DNA of 64,000 nucleotides from Chinchilla lanigera (GCF_000276665.1 NW_004955446.1:10283638-10347637), one strand, 5' to 3'; positions 47,865 to 59,906 are shown, counted from the first letter of the stretch. Notes: generated from the letters alone by a model not told the origin. Numbers and translations are program-made.

Positions 47865-48325
47865 AGTCTTTATATTTGACATCAAGAGTTCACATGCACA
47901 CACACAAACAGCAAATTTTCATGTCATTTTTACCCCCAGATATGGGTTTATTCCCTGTTTGATAGAACCAAAGGAAAATGGCTCACAGTTTCCAGCACAG
48001 GATCACAGAGTTTTATTTCCTAAAAAAGAGTAGGCCCTCCTCTAATGCTGATTTTGAACATCTAGAACTTTTAACTTCAAAGACATTTTGCCCTAGAAGT
48101 CACAGCGAAGAAAGTTCATGCAAATATGGCAGAATCATTGAAAATGATACAATTCATACATTATAGCATGTGCACACTTAAATATGTAAATATCAAATAA
48201 AAAGGTCTTTATGTTGAAGCCAGTACTCTCGATCTTTTAGTTACAAGGAAATCCTTTTATTTTTCAATACTGTCTCTGTATTTATTGGAGCTAGTAACTA
48301 TGAATTACAAAGGGATTATCTTAAG
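47865..48325. other. Unannotated non-coding DNA
   Basis: Sequence after the old L1. It may include its diverged 3' end, but no landmark is clear. Confidence 0.35.
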
Positions 48326-48329
48326 AAGA

Positions 48330-48450
48330 CTATGAACTAGGCACCCACCATCACTATTTCATATAGGAAGAAACTGAAGCTAGTTGAGGTTGAATGACCT
48401 AAAATCACACAGCTAATTGAATTAAGCTTTGAATTCAGATATACAGTATT
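48330..48450 (-). mobile_element. MIR SINE
   Basis: Antisense MIR core: ATTTCATATAGGAAGAAACT, GAAGCTAGTTGAGGTTGAAT, GACCTAAAATCACACAGCTA and TTTGAATTCAGATAT follow the order 'ATTTTACAGATGAGGAAACTGAGGC...TTAAGTAACTTGCCCAAGGTCACACAGCTA...GGATTCGAACCCAG'. Confidence 0.85.
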
Positions 48451-48744
48451 TAATTTCATCAGTTATTTACTTCTATGATATATCACCTCCCTATTCCTTA
48501 AAATTCATTAGGGGAAGCCATATGAAATTCATAGGTAAACACTGTCAAATATCATCAATTTTATATAATTCTACCTAATGATTAATTGTTTCCTTTATTC
48601 TATTTAGTATGAGAATACCATTTACCAAATTAATTTGATATCATGCCAGACAAAAGTAAAGGAATTTTAATATTTTATTAAACTATGTCACTTTTTTAAA
48701 TTACTATTTCAATTAGGATTTTTTGAGGATTTTTTAAATATTGT

Positions 48745-51700
48745 ATTATTTAGATAAGTCCTTAATAAGACTCACCAAGAGAGAGAAAAGACTCACGTCA
48801 ATCCAATTAGAATCAAAAATGGTGAAGTCACAACCGGCATTGTCAAATCCAGAAGACTGTCAGTAACTACTTTGAAAAAATATATTCTCAAAAATAGCAA
48901 ATTTTGAAGAAATGGACAGATTCACACATATAAACTACTAAAACTAAATCAGGAAGACATAAATGTGCTTATCAGCCCATTAACAACAATGAAATTGTCT
49001 CAGTAATAAAGAATTTACAACTAAGAAAAGCCTCGGACCTGATAGATTCACTGCTGAATTCTTCAAAACCTGTAAAAATGTTATTTCACCAATAGTCCTC
49101 AAGTTCTTCAAAGAAATTGAAAGGGATGGAGTGATCTCAAATTCATTTATGGAAGCCAGTATCCTCCTAATCTCAAAATCAAATAAAGACCCAGCTAAAA
49201 AAGACAACTATGGGCTAATATCTTTAATGAATATAGGTGTAAATATCCTCAACAAGATGTTAGCAAATAGAATACAGCACATTATCAAAAACATGATACA
49301 TCATGATCAAGTAGGTTTCATCCCAGAAATGCAAGGATAGTTCAATGTATGTACATCAATAAATGTAGCACATCCCCTAAACAGAAGCAAGGTCAAAAAC
49401 CACACAATCATATCAATAAATGCATAAAAGGCTTTTGACAAAATCTAACAACTCTTCATGGTATAAACTGTGAAGAAAATAGGTATAGAAAGACCAGACC
49501 TGAATATGGTAGAGGCTATTTATGACAAGCCAACAGCCAGCATTATACTAAATGGGAAAAAACTAAAAGTATTTCCCTTAAAATCAGGAAAAGGACAAGG
49601 ATTCCACTATCGCCTCTGCTGTTCAACATAGTACTTGAAACATTAGCCAGAGCCATTAGGCAAGAGAAACAAATAAAAGGGATACATACAGGAAAGGAAG
49701 AACTCAAATTATTATTATTTGCACATAACATGATGCTGTACATAGAGGACCTAAAGAACTTCTCCAAAATAGTCTTAGAACTAATAAATAACTTCAGCGA
49801 AGTAACAGGGTACAAGATCAACACACAAAAATCATTAATATTTGTGGATACCAACAATGAATGGAAGAGGGAAGTTATGAAAATAAAAGCATTAATAGTG
49901 GCTTCAAGAAAAATGAAATATTTAGGAATAAACTTAACCAAGAAAGTGAAAGACCTCTACAAAGAAAACTATAGCACTCTGAAGAAGGAAACTGAACAGA
50001 ACATCAGAAAATGGAAAGATTTCCCTTCCTCCTGAATCGGCAGAACCAATATTGTCAAAATAGCTATAATTCCAAAACTGTCATACAAATTCACTGCAAT
50101 CTGAATCAAAACAACAACAGACTACTTTACAGATCTAGAGAAAACAATCCTAAAATTTATATGGAACCACAAAGATCCAGAATAGCTAAAGTAATTTTGG
50201 GCAGTAAGAGCAAACCAGGCAACATAGCAATACCTGACTTCAAGCTATAGTACAAAGCAATAGTGATGAAAATGGCATGATACTGGGACAAAAACTGACA
50301 TGTGGAACAATGGAACAGAATTGAGGATGCAGAAACCTACCCAGACATGTTCAACTATTTGAACTTGGACAAAGATTCCAAAAGTATATATTGCAGGAAA
50401 GATAGCCTGTTCAACAAGTGACGTTGGGAAAACAGGTTACCTGTTTGTAAAACAATGAAACTGGACCCTTGTCTGTCAACATATACTAAATTAAAATAAA
50501 ACAGATTGAAGATTTAAACATTAAAAGAGAAACATTAAACCTGCTGGAAGATAAAATAGGTAAAACACTTGAAGACATAGATGTGGCAAAGGATTTTCTA
50601 AACAGAACTTCAGCCACACAAGAGATAACAGTAAGAATAAACATGGGATTTTATAAGACTTAAGAGTTTCTGTACAGCAAAAGAATCAATCAGTAGACTA
50701 AAGAGACAGCTTACAGAGTTGAAACAAAATTTTCCAGATGCTCCTCATACAGAAGACTAACATTAGAATATACAAAGAACTCAGAGAAAATAAACCACCT
50801 GAATTAATACCCAGTCAAAAAGGGGCTAGAGAAATGAACAGACATTTCACAGAGGAAGAAATATAAATGTTCAACAAATGTATTAAAAGATGTTCAACAT
50901 CTCTGGCCATTACAGAAATGCAAATTAAAACAATGCTAAGATTCCACCTTACTCCAGAAAGAATGGCAATCATTAGGAAACCAAACAGTAACAAATGTTG
51001 ACATTGCTGTGATGAAAAAGGAACCCTCCTGCATTGTTGGTGGGAATGAAAACTATTATAAACATTATGGAAATCAGCATGCCGATTTCAAGAACTAAAA
51101 TTAAAAATTCCATACTATGCAACTATCCCCTTGCTCTAGGTGTCTTCCCCAAAGAGCTTACTACAGCAATACATGCATGCCAATGTTTACAGCAGCATGA
51201 TTCATAATAGCTAAATCCTGAGAGCAGCCTATATACCCATCAACAGATGATTAGATAAAGAAAATGTGCTCTTTATACATAGTGGAATACTACTTGGATA
51301 TAAAGAATGACATATTTGAGACATTTGCAGGAAAAGAGATGCACCTGAAAATATAATGTTCAGTGAAATAAACCAGACACGCAAACTTAACTACCAAATG
51401 GTATCTCTCATTTGAGTGAGGCAAAGTACAAAGAAAGAAAATGATAAAAGATGGGGAGAAAGGAAAGGGGATAGATAGCTTGTAATAGGAAAGTGGTCCA
51501 AGGAAACAAGGGCAATGGATGAGGAGGAGGAGAAGGGGAAATGAGAGAGATAAAGATGATCCAAGAACAGGAACCTAATAACCCCCATTAATGTAAACAC
51601 TATGTACCTTAACATGAGCTAAAACAAATAATGTAAGCAGGTATGAAAAAGGGGATAGGGGAAAGAGAAGGGAATTTAATGTAATGTAATGTAAGGTACT

Positions 51701-51772
51701 ATGTAACCACTCCCCAAGATGACTGTAGACTGCATAAATTGAAAACATGTACTAATAAATTTTTAAAAACAT
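48745..51772 (+). mobile_element. 5'-truncated L1, lineage B (longest copy)
   Basis: A 3.0 kb copy starting inside ORF2 upstream of the RT domain and running to the 3' end. The order is RT domain (49030-49990), post-RT region (50030-50760), Cys-rich C-terminus (50990-51060), and ORF2 stop at 51413-51415 after residues QTRKLNYQMVSLI. The 3' UTR (51416-51770) ends ACTAATAAATTTTTAAAAAC. Imperfect repeats TTTTAAATATTGT (5') and TTTTAATACTGT (3') may be a decayed target-site duplication. Frameshifts and stops make it inactive. Confidence 0.92.
49131..50250 (+). pseudogene. L1 ORF2 reverse transcriptase remnant, inactive
   Basis: Open stretches at 49131-49340 ([46 protein letters not shown]) and 49730-50035 (NNFSEVTGYKINTQKS, KYLGINLTKKVKDLYKENY) encode the ORF2p RT palm and thumb. 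The catalytic box that is FADD in active L1 reads FAHN at 49719-49730, so both metal-binding Asp residues are replaced. Frames shift between the stretches. The host protein family is a 1,200-1,300 residue endonuclease/RT acting in target-primed reverse transcription. This copy lacks the endonuclease domain. Confidence 0.9.
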
Positions 51773-51819
51773 TTTAATACTGTGCAACTTAAATAACACA
51801 AGGACTTCAACTCCACAGT

Positions 51820-51960
51820 GATGCTGGGATCATTGTCCTCAACTCCATAATTCTTATTTTTATCCTTAGGAAACTGAGATAACATAACAGAAATAGTGAG
51901 TGACAACACAGAATCAAAGCCATTTTTATCTGACTCCTTTATCCAGAGAAATACTTAGGA
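51820..51960 (-). mobile_element. MIR SINE fragment
   Basis: TTTTTATCCTTAGGAAACTG followed by AATAGTGAGTGACAACACAG, AATCAAAGCCATTTTTATCT and GACTCCTTTATCCAGAG follow the antisense MIR order with high divergence. Confidence 0.65.
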
Positions 51961-51964
51961 TAAT

Positions 51965-53050
51965 GCCTAAAAGCTGCTCATTTAGGTAAACACAGTTTAC
52001 TCTTAACAGATAATTCTTGGGGCAATTATTTACTTAAATTCTTATTTACATCTGGAATATATACTCATCCTCTGGAACTCTTTGAGTATTATTGGTCCAA
52101 CTTTGTGACTAGAGTGAAGCAAAGAATGAAATCCACGGTTATTCCTATTCAGATATAGTAAGGACACTATTTCACAGGGACTGTTTCTTCACAATTCTAG
52201 ATCTTTTGTTCATTCTTTAAATACAAATCTTCAGGAAATCATCAAATTGAGAAGACAAGAAGATAACACATCTAAGGCAGGCTATTCATTGAAGATCATG
52301 TAATGTATGAAGTAGGAGCAGAAATGGCTTCTCGGATATTTTGTTCAGAATGGAGTGGTTTATTTCTGCTTCAGTAGAGTTGTCAAAATTTACAAATGTT
52401 GCTCTGCTTTCTGTAGATTGTTTTCAGGAGTCATTTGCTTGATGTGAGGTCTGCTGTGGAATATGATTTAGGAACAGGAAGATGCCAGTTATGGATTGCT
52501 TACATTACTGAGTTAAGGTCAGTACAGAACACCTGGATTTACTGATAGTAACATTTTTAAAGGCTACAGTAACTATCTTACTTGAGTGTTATCTGGTAAA
52601 ATATGTGGCTTTCTTCAAGAGATAGTCACCCATGTACAAGATCTTATAATGTCTTAGCTATTGTTGGCCAATCAATCAGAGAACAACTTCAGTGGTTAGT
52701 AAACAAGAGGAACCAAGACCTCTGCTCCATGGCCTCTCAGATTTGTGTATTCTGAGGATTACACTATATCATATTGTGTTTTCACAGCACCTTCCTCAAG
52801 AAATGTTGAATCGCTTACTCTAATCCTTATGAGATAGAGTAAGAGCCAAGAACTGTCCTTACTTTCCTAAAAAGCAAGACTTCTGAGGAAAAGCTCAGTC
52901 CTCTACATCTGGCTAAATATTTTCCAGGGAGGAGAGCAGCTGTCCTAGTGGCAATAACCAGAGTCACAATTTTGTCCCTGGCCCATGCCTCTCCATACTA
53001 GGGACTAGTTCCCTTTGTCTTCCTTTCATTAGCTGTAAGAAAGGGTTAAG
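51965..53050. other. Unannotated non-coding DNA
   Basis: No recognisable gene or repeat was identified. Confidence 0.4.
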
Positions 53051-53054
53051 AAAA

Positions 53055-54300
53055 GCAGACAAGGAGGACAATTATGGGACCGATGGTGCATGTACAGATG
53101 GACAACTTCAGATGCTCTACTTTTTGACCACATCAGCTACCACCCTCTGTATCAAGGGCTTCATGTAGATACTGGGAGCTCTTCACCATATACACTTATT
53201 TTTCCAAAGAGCTGTCACTCAGCAACACCTGTGACACCTGTGACACTCCCTGATCATGTGGTTCTTTGGAAGTGGTTTGTCGGAGGAATTTGGAAAGGAT
53301 TGGAAATGGTTGCTGAAGAAGCAGCCACAGTATTCCGTAAGCCAACCTAGACAGGAGATTCTTACTGGAGTCTGGAATCCCAGAATATTAACAGTAACAG
53401 CCGGTGAAAATCAGGATCAGGAAGTTTCAATTAGGAACAAGGACTCCATTTACATTTGGACTCCAAGCCATGTGTGTTATGCTCTGGAAGAAAATTTATC
53501 TACATTTTCCTCCTGTTGTAGGATTTTGAAGGAGACTGATATTAAGAACAACAGATTAATTAATATGGTGGGGGAAATTTGAAGGAAGTCTAATGTTCAG
53601 GCTACAGCATGGATATTATTGGGATTGTTTAACCAATTCTATACTAAGAATCAAAAGCAAATGGCCTGCTGAATGATTTTAAAAGTTTTGAGTTTGGCCA
53701 GAAAGTAAGCTCCAGTACAGTTAGGTCCTGCAAAGATAGAACAGAGGAGAGCTTTTGTTAAAAGATTAGCGTTAAAAAGAAGCCAGGTACTTTGAATATA
53801 CACAATGAAAAGAATGACTTGAAGCTATGGGAGAAACCTAAAAGATCCCTCCAGTCTGCCAATGGTGGAAAAGTAAAACTCTTTGCTTTGAGAAGAGAGA
53901 TGAGGGCAATCTTTTGGAAAACGATTGACACCCCAAGATTCAGACGACTGTGCTCAGCCATCCAGGCATTTGGAAGCTGTGCAACCTTGATTTAAACAGG
54001 CTTTAGTACTGTTCCAAGTGGTGGCAAACCTTGGTGTCATCCATGTGGTATTGCATACAGAATGCAAGAGTTATGGAGTCAGGGATGCTTCCACCCAGAT
54101 TTCAGAAGAAGGCCTGGGAGACGAGGCAGTGTGCCTCTGAGTAGGCAGTGGGTAAAACTGTGAACACAAAGCTGAAAAGGCAGATAGCAAAAGTGCACTC
54201 ATAGGTAGAGACTTAGGGAGGTGATGGATCACAAAGTGTAATACTCACTAATGGATTGATCTGTCTTAGTTTCTTTCTTGTTGTTGAGACATCAGTTTTC
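53055..54300 (+). other. Possible decayed LTR-retroelement internal region
   Basis: Composition is purine-rich in sense and several phrases (GGAAGTGGTTTGTCGGAGGA at 53268, GGAGTCTGGAATCCCAGAAT at 53368) have the style of MaLR internal sequence. Two open frames (53090-53350 and 53256-53582) overlap here but have no recognisable protein motif. The call is tentative and could be simple unique DNA. Confidence 0.25.
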
Positions 54301-54304
54301 CCTG

Positions 54305-55335
54305 CATTGTGTAAGACTGACTAATTAAGCTTGTTTAAAGGTGCTATATGCCCTTTGGAATCGACCAATCTGATGGCTCTCTTCTGTGTATATTTTCTTC
54401 ACTTCTTTGGGTGAAGAAAAATGTCAAGAAAATCATTTCAAAGATATACATTATCGATTTATTTCTTAATATGAGATTGAAATCTAACTGTATGAACTCA
54501 ACTACTATGCTGTGTTTGCCATTCCTAAGCCTGTTTTCAAGCTGTCCCCCAATAGCACAGTTCTATACCCCAGCAAAAGTACAAAACTCTGCTCTTTCTT
54601 TTCTAAAATTTCTTTCCCCATTGTATGGACATAAAGTTTCATTTTGAGCTTATTCAGAAGACAAATGATGTTGAAACAATCAAAAACCCTGTTTCTGTTT
54701 CTATAACTTCATAAAATTTTAAAAATCTTCCTTGCATAGAAAAAGCAATTTCTAAGAAAGGAATGAGATATACAGATAATAATGAAATTCATTCTATGGA
54801 GAATAAGTGAGCAAATTTAATTTGGAAAGAGTCAAAAGAAAGGAAGATTTCATTACAATGGAATCAGATCTGAGGTTCAGTTATCACAGGAAAAAGGGAC
54901 ATCTTCCTGTGTCTTCACAATGACAGATTGCTTTGAAATTGATACTTTAAAAAAGAAGAAGGGTGAAAAAGAAAAAAAAGGAGAAGGATGAAAGAAGAGA
55001 AGTCTTTCAGTAGAAAATCCCAAGAAGATTCAGGGAGCAATGATTTTCAAAGGAAGAGGTCAAAGACAAAGTGAAAGGAAACTGCCAAAGACAAAATAAG
55101 AAGTGGAAGTTCAACTTGGAAAAGCCCACTGTACGGGTCTGAGAGTATTTCTGGAACTAGTTCTTAGGAATAAGCAAGAATTACTAAAATAGAAATAATG
55201 TCTATGTGAGAGATTTTTGTTGTTTTTCTTAAATGTTTTTACACTTAAGGAAGTTAGTTACAATTAAATCAAGCTTGTTTTTACTAAAAAGAATTCCCAT
55301 TCCTGTATTGATCAACCACTTTATTATGTCACAGG
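54305..55335. other. Unannotated non-coding DNA
   Basis: No gene was recognised. An A/G-rich patch lies at 54945-55010. Confidence 0.4.
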
Positions 55336-55342
55336 GTTTGGA

Positions 55343-55395
55343 GCTTAATCGTGACTACTCCACCAGCTTAATTGTGACCACTCCACCAGCTTATT
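55343..55395. repeat. 23 bp tandem duplication
   Basis: GCTTAATCGTGACTACTCC at 55343 is repeated as GCTTAATTGTGACCACTCC at 55366, both followed by ACCA. A third partial unit GCTTATTA starts at 55389. Two transitions separate the full units. Confidence 0.92.
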
Positions 55396-55788
55396 ATTCT
55401 TAAAACACAAATTTCTGCTGGGAGAGAGTGACAGCCACAAAACCTCTCTGTATTTGACTCTAATGATATGACTTGGCTGCCACAACGCAAGGAAAATCCC
55501 TTCAGTCACTAAAAGACAGCTTCCCTGAAGCTTTCCTTGCTTCGCTAAGTTGGCATATTTCTGAGTCTCGGTTTATAGACACTCCAAGAAAACCTTGATT
55601 TAGTTATTTGAGTTATATCATTAGCACAAAAATATAACAAACAATAATTTTTTGGAGAAGGTACATATACCCTTTGAAAGCAAATTTTTTTTTTAAAACC
55701 CAACATAAGTATCACTTCCTTATTTAGAAAAAAAGGGAAAATTTCTACTAAATTTCATTGCCAGATCTCATGAGCCACCCTAGTTATA

Positions 55789-55789
<1 letters not shown>

Positions 55790-55832
<43 letters not shown>
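55790..55832. repeat. (TG)n microsatellite
   Basis: A 43 bp uninterrupted TG run. It abuts the 3' side of a minus-strand SINE, so it probably grew from that element's A-rich tail. Confidence 0.98.
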
Positions 55833-55833
<1 letters not shown>

Positions 55834-56008
55834 CCTAGAGATGGAACCCATGACCTTCACATTGAGCCCTGTCTTTGTATTTGTTTTTAATTCTGAGTTA
55901 AGGTCTAGCTAACTTTCTAAGTTGTCCAGGCTGATTTGAGAACTACAGTCCTCCTGCCTCAGCTTCCCAGAGTGCTGGGATTACAGATGTGAGTCACCAT
56001 GACTGGCT
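55833..56008 (-). mobile_element. B1-dID dimeric SINE
   Basis: On the minus strand a B1 monomer comes first (reverse complements of CAGTGCTGGGATTACAG-type text at 55971-55990, and CCTCCTGCCTCAGCTTCCCA). A shortened ID-like monomer follows (GATGGAACCCATGACCTTCA on plus). The order B1 then ID is the same as in the copy at 5445. No clear target-site duplication was seen. Confidence 0.7.
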
Positions 56009-56009
56009 A

Positions 56010-56360
56010 ATATTTAACACTGATGGAATGACAGGAACTTCACTAAATGTTTTCACTACAGTCCTTTCAAAGAAACATGCTTTTATTCTCCAGTTCAAGA
56101 TTAATAACTGCAGAGGATCTTATGTACCATGGGTGTGCCAGTGAAAAGCAGAACTGGACATTTATCGTTTATTCCCTGACAACACAGACCATTCCCTCCT
56201 GGATGAACAAATAGTGGGCACAGTTAACCAAAGTCTCTTCAAATTGGCTCTCAAATTTGTTTCCAGAAAATACACGCCATGCACTGCTGAGATTTCTTGT
56301 CAGATTTTAAATGCCACTGTTGCTCAATCAAAGAAATTTCGTTATTATTCTAAATTATCC
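56010..56360. other. Unannotated non-coding DNA
   Basis: No recognisable element between the SINE and the L1 tail. Confidence 0.4.
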
Positions 56361-56367
56361 TATTGAT

Positions 56368-57850
56368 TTTTAAAATTTTTTTATTTTATAGAAAAAAGGT
56401 AAAACAAAATTTTACAACAAGATGATAGGAGAATAACAATACATTACATATTATCTTTACAGAAGTTATTCAGACTACAACATATGGGCCAAAAAATTCT
56501 CCAATCAATATTAGTGCAAATCTTCCTTTTATGAAAACTAAGAGACACTAACAGTATAACTAACTTCTATTTTTTTCTTCCTTTTCCCTTCCTTCTTTTC
56601 CCATTTCCCCCTCCTTCCTTTCCCCTTTCCCTTATCCTAGTTCCTTTTCAAGAATTTCTTCCCATTTCACAATATCTATTGTATATTTTAGACCTTATAT
56701 ACTCTTTGAATTTCTCACACCAGGGAGACAATATGATGTTGATACATGTGAGTCTGATTTATTTCATTTTTGAGTACANNNNNNNNNNNNNNNNNNNNNN
56801 NNNNNNNNNNNNNNNNNNNNNNNNNNNNNNNNNNNNNNNNNNNNNNNNNNNNNNNNNNNNNNNNNNNNNNNNNNNNNNNNNNNNNNNNNNNNNNNNNNNN
56901 NNNNNNNNNNNNNNNNNNNNNNNNNNNNNNNNNNNNNNNNNNNNNNNNNNNNNNNNNNNNNNNNNNNNNNNNNNNNNNNNNNNNNNNNNNNNNNNNNNNN
57001 NNNNNNNNNNNNNNNNNNNNNNNNNNNNNNNNNNNNNNNNNNNNNNNNNNNNNNNNNNNNNNNNNNNNNNNNNNNNNNNNNNNNNNNNNNNNNNNNNNNN
57101 NNNNNNNNNNNNNNNNNNNNNNNNNNNNNNNNNNNNNNNNNNNNNNNNNNNNNNNNNNNNNNNNNNNNNNNNNNNNNNNNNNNNNNNNNNNNNNNNNNNN
57201 NNNNNNNNNNNNNNNNNNNNNNNNNNNNNNNNNNNNNNNNNNNNNNNNNNNNNNNNNNNNNNNNNNNNNNNNNNNNNNNNNNNNNNNNNNNNNNNNNNNN
57301 NNNNNNNNNNNNNNNNNNNNNNNNNNNNNNNNNNNNNNNNNNNNNNNNNNNNNNNNNNNNNNNNNNNNNNNNNNNNNNNNNNNNNNNNNNNNNNNNNNNN
57401 NNNNNNNNNNNNNNNNNNNNNNNNNNNNNNNNNNNNNNNNNNNNNNNNNNNNNNNNNNNNNNNNNNNNNNNNNNNNNNNNNNNNNNNNNNNNNNNNNNNN
57501 NNNNNNNNNNNNNNNNNNNNNNNNNNNNNNNNNNNNNNNNNNNNNNNNNNNNNNNNNNNNNNNNNNNNNNNNNNNNNNNNNNNNNNNNNNNNNNNNNNNN
57601 NNNNNNNNNNNNNNNNNCTTCAGCATAAAGAGAGCCATTTTTTCTACCACCATTTATTAAAAGAGGATTTCTTCTTTCAATGAACTTGTTTAGCCTCTTT
57701 TTCAAAGATGAGGTGACTGAGTGTGTTTGTAGTTGTGTGTGCAGCTTCTTTTCTGTTCCACTTATCTTCAAGTCTGTTTTTCGGCCAGTACCATGCTGAT
57801 TTTATCGCAGTATATGCTATTGATTTGTAGCAACTCTAACCCCAATCTTG
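56368..57850 (-). mobile_element. 5'-truncated L1, lineage A, with sequence gap
   Basis: Minus-strand L1. The 3' UTR is at 56368-56714 (reverse complement of the 27.0 kb tail, including the C/T-rich block at 56570-56640). The ORF2 end ...HHIVSLV with stop is at 56715-56735, then there is an N gap. ORF2 upstream of the gap is at 57618-57840, with plus-strand landmark GGCCAGTACCATGCTG at 57783. Measured between the same landmarks, this copy (gap included) is within about 60 bp of the 50.3-51.4 kb copy, so the gap size is plausible. Confidence 0.88.
56779..57617. other. Assembly gap (839 N)
   Basis: A run of 839 N inside the minus-strand L1. All long open frames crossing it are artefacts of translating N. 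Confidence 0.99.
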
Positions 57851-57854
57851 ACCA

Positions 57855-58450
57855 CAGTAGGATTAATAGGCTATTTCTCCATCCCCTTTACTTAAGGAAG
57901 ATATGTATACTTATCCTACTTCCTTTCCTCTCTCATCACACACACTAGAGTGATCCATGCCAATCAGTAGGTTCTCTCTCACCTATGAAACTTAACAGAC
58001 AGATCCAGCATAAAGTGAATGGCAGTCAAGAGGTCATCACCAACCTCCACCTCACTGAACATGATGGGTACTGAAGCTCTTCCCTCTCTTTAGCTTTCTA
58101 GTTTACTTTTCCGCTGTCAGGCCTGAACAGTGGGGCTCATAAATTTGGAATACATAACCTCTTGCCATTGGCTGTGGTCAAATTAAGCCAGAGGGAGTGG
58201 TTTCAGGAGACTAGAGGCAGGAAGAAAGCAAGTGTGCTTGGTCCTTGCCCAGGGCTTGCCATAGAGGAATACTGTTGGGTGGGCTTGTTCCTCCATCAGA
58301 GGCAATGGTGTCTGCTAAACTATCCTCTCTAGATGGTTGGATTCTGGCCTTTCCTTCCACTTGTCACTTTTTGACTAGCAGTGTTAGCAGAAATCCCTTT
58401 TAGCGGAGAGGTTCGTATTATTACTTTCACTTTCCTAAGCCATACCCATA
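57855..58450. other. Non-coding DNA, probable unclassified ancient repeat
   Basis: No gene. 58130-58440 resembles an old mammalian repeat in composition and phrasing (CTTGCCATTGGCTGTGGTCA, GAGACTAGAGGCAGGAAGAA after TTTCAG), but the family is unknown to me. Confidence 0.3.
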
Positions 58451-58459
58451 TACTCTTAT

Positions 58460-58690
58460 TTTTTTCCTTTTTTATTTATTTTTTATTATTTTAAAGAGAA
58501 AAGAACAAAAGAAAAATAACAAAAGCAAAGACAAAAACAGAACACAAAAACTATAAAAACAATACAGAATTTCAAAACAAGATGATAGGAAATCAACAAT
58601 GGTCGTTGCATTACTTATTGTTACCTTCAAAGTAGTTGCTTAGATTACCACATATTTGAATGCAAGACTGAGGAAACAATAGCCTTTTTT
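58460..58690 (-). mobile_element. L1 lineage A 3' tail fragment
   Basis: Minus-strand copy of the lineage A 3' UTR end only: TTCAAAACAAGATGATAGGA, ATTGTTACCTTCAAAGTAGT and CTTAGATTACCACATATTTG match 56410-56485 and 59740-59830 in order. Truncated at the 5' end after about 230 bp. Confidence 0.8.
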
Positions 58691-59094
58691 AAACACATTC
58701 TTTGCAAATTACTGATGTACCATCTGTTTCCCATCATAATCTTGAATGGTAAAGTACAGAAAATATTGACAAGAGCTTACAAGCATCACCAAAACACTGA
58801 TACTCTGTAAAAACCTTATCTAAGATATGGTCCTCAATATTGCAAAAGACCAGCATTTTGTTTATTGTAGACAAATTACTTATTGATTCCAAATTAGCTG
58901 AAAAGAGAAAATGTATTGCTTCCCACATAATTAAAAATATTACCAATACAACAGGAGAGAAAGGGATCTGTTTAATTTTTATAAGTATCACGGTCAAAGT
59001 GCCCTGACCTACATTACTTTTGAGAGTCCAGAACATCTAGTAACACCAAAGGTTTTTCTTACTCAGAGTGACATGCAGGCCCCTCTGCCTCCAG

Positions 59095-59176
59095 AAATCT
59101 GTAATCCAATTCTTACTCTGCCAGTTCATAACTTTGACCTTAGATAATTTATATTATTTCCCTAAACTTTGGTTTT
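59095..59176 (+). mobile_element. MIR fragment, part 1
   Basis: CCAATTCTTACTCTGCCAGT, TTTGACCTTAGATAATTTAT and CCCTAAACTTTGG follow the MIR order. The continuation (CTTCACCTTTAAACTAAAGG, then TAATAAG) appears after the LTR-like block, at 59514-59540. Confidence 0.6.
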
Positions 59177-59508
59177 TGTTATCATGCCCCCTCTACCAAA
59201 TTTATATGTTGAAGTCTTAACTCTTGAGTGTGATGCTATTTACAGGTGAGAACTTTAGGAGGTGATTAGGGTCATGAGTGTGGGGCTATCATGATTGATT
59301 TGGGCACTTATAAAAGAGACATGAGAGCTTCCTATCCTCCCTCTGGGGGAGGACACAGTGAGAAAGCAGTTATCTTCAAGCCATGAAAAGAGTATCAGAA
59401 ACAAATCCTACCAAGCCTTGATCTTGGACTTTCCACCTCTGGAACTATGGTAAAATATGTTGTTAAAGCCTTGTCACTCTTGTTATGGCAGCCCAGAATG
59501 ATTGAGAT
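59177..59508 (+). mobile_element. MaLR-type LTR inserted in MIR
   Basis: TTATATGTTGAAGTCTTAAC, TTAGGAGGTGATTAGGGTCA, GAGTGTGGGGCTATCATGAT, CTTATAAAAGAGACATGAGA, GGGAGGACACAGTGAGAAAG and CTTGATCTTGGACTTTCCAC give the order of an MST/MLT-like ERVL-MaLR LTR. The terminal part CTTGTTATGGCAGCCCAGAA is the usual 3' block. It starts near a TG at 59177. Confidence 0.7.
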
Positions 59509-59545
59509 GGTTCCTTCACCTTTAAACTAAAGGTAATAAGTCTAA
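59509..59545 (+). mobile_element. MIR fragment, part 2
   Basis: Continuation of the MIR broken at 59176: a CTTCACCTTTAAACTAAAGG block in the place of the MIR 'CCTCATCTGTAAAATGGGG'. Short and diverged. Confidence 0.4.
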
Positions 59546-59906
59546 ACTAAGATTGGAAATCTCCCCTTCTGTTTAGTAGTTGTGCACATTTTGTCATCGT
59601 GGGTAGATGAACCTAGTTTCATTACCCATAAAATTAGAATAATAGAACATTCTTTTTTATTTTAAAGGTAAAAGAATGAAAACATATTAACAAACACACA
59701 GACATAAAACAACAAAAAAAAAACAATAAAAGCAATACAGAATTTCAGACAAGGTGATAGGAAATTAACACTGGTTGTCATATCACATATTGTTATCTTC
59801 AAATTAGTTACACAGTTAAACAAATATAGGCATGTAAGACTGATCAAACAATTAAACATTAACTGTTCCTTTTCATAAAGCAATGGAAATTAGTATACAA
59901 TTGTCT

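Noticed and set aside
53090..53582. Two overlapping plus-strand frames of 86 and 108 codons
   Set aside because: Overlapping frames in different registers with no motif. The region is more likely decayed repeat or unique DNA than coding.
56679..57771. Four 'open frames' of about 300 residues around 57 kb
   Set aside because: They run through 839 N. Only the ends carry sequence, and those are L1 ORF2 or its antisense.
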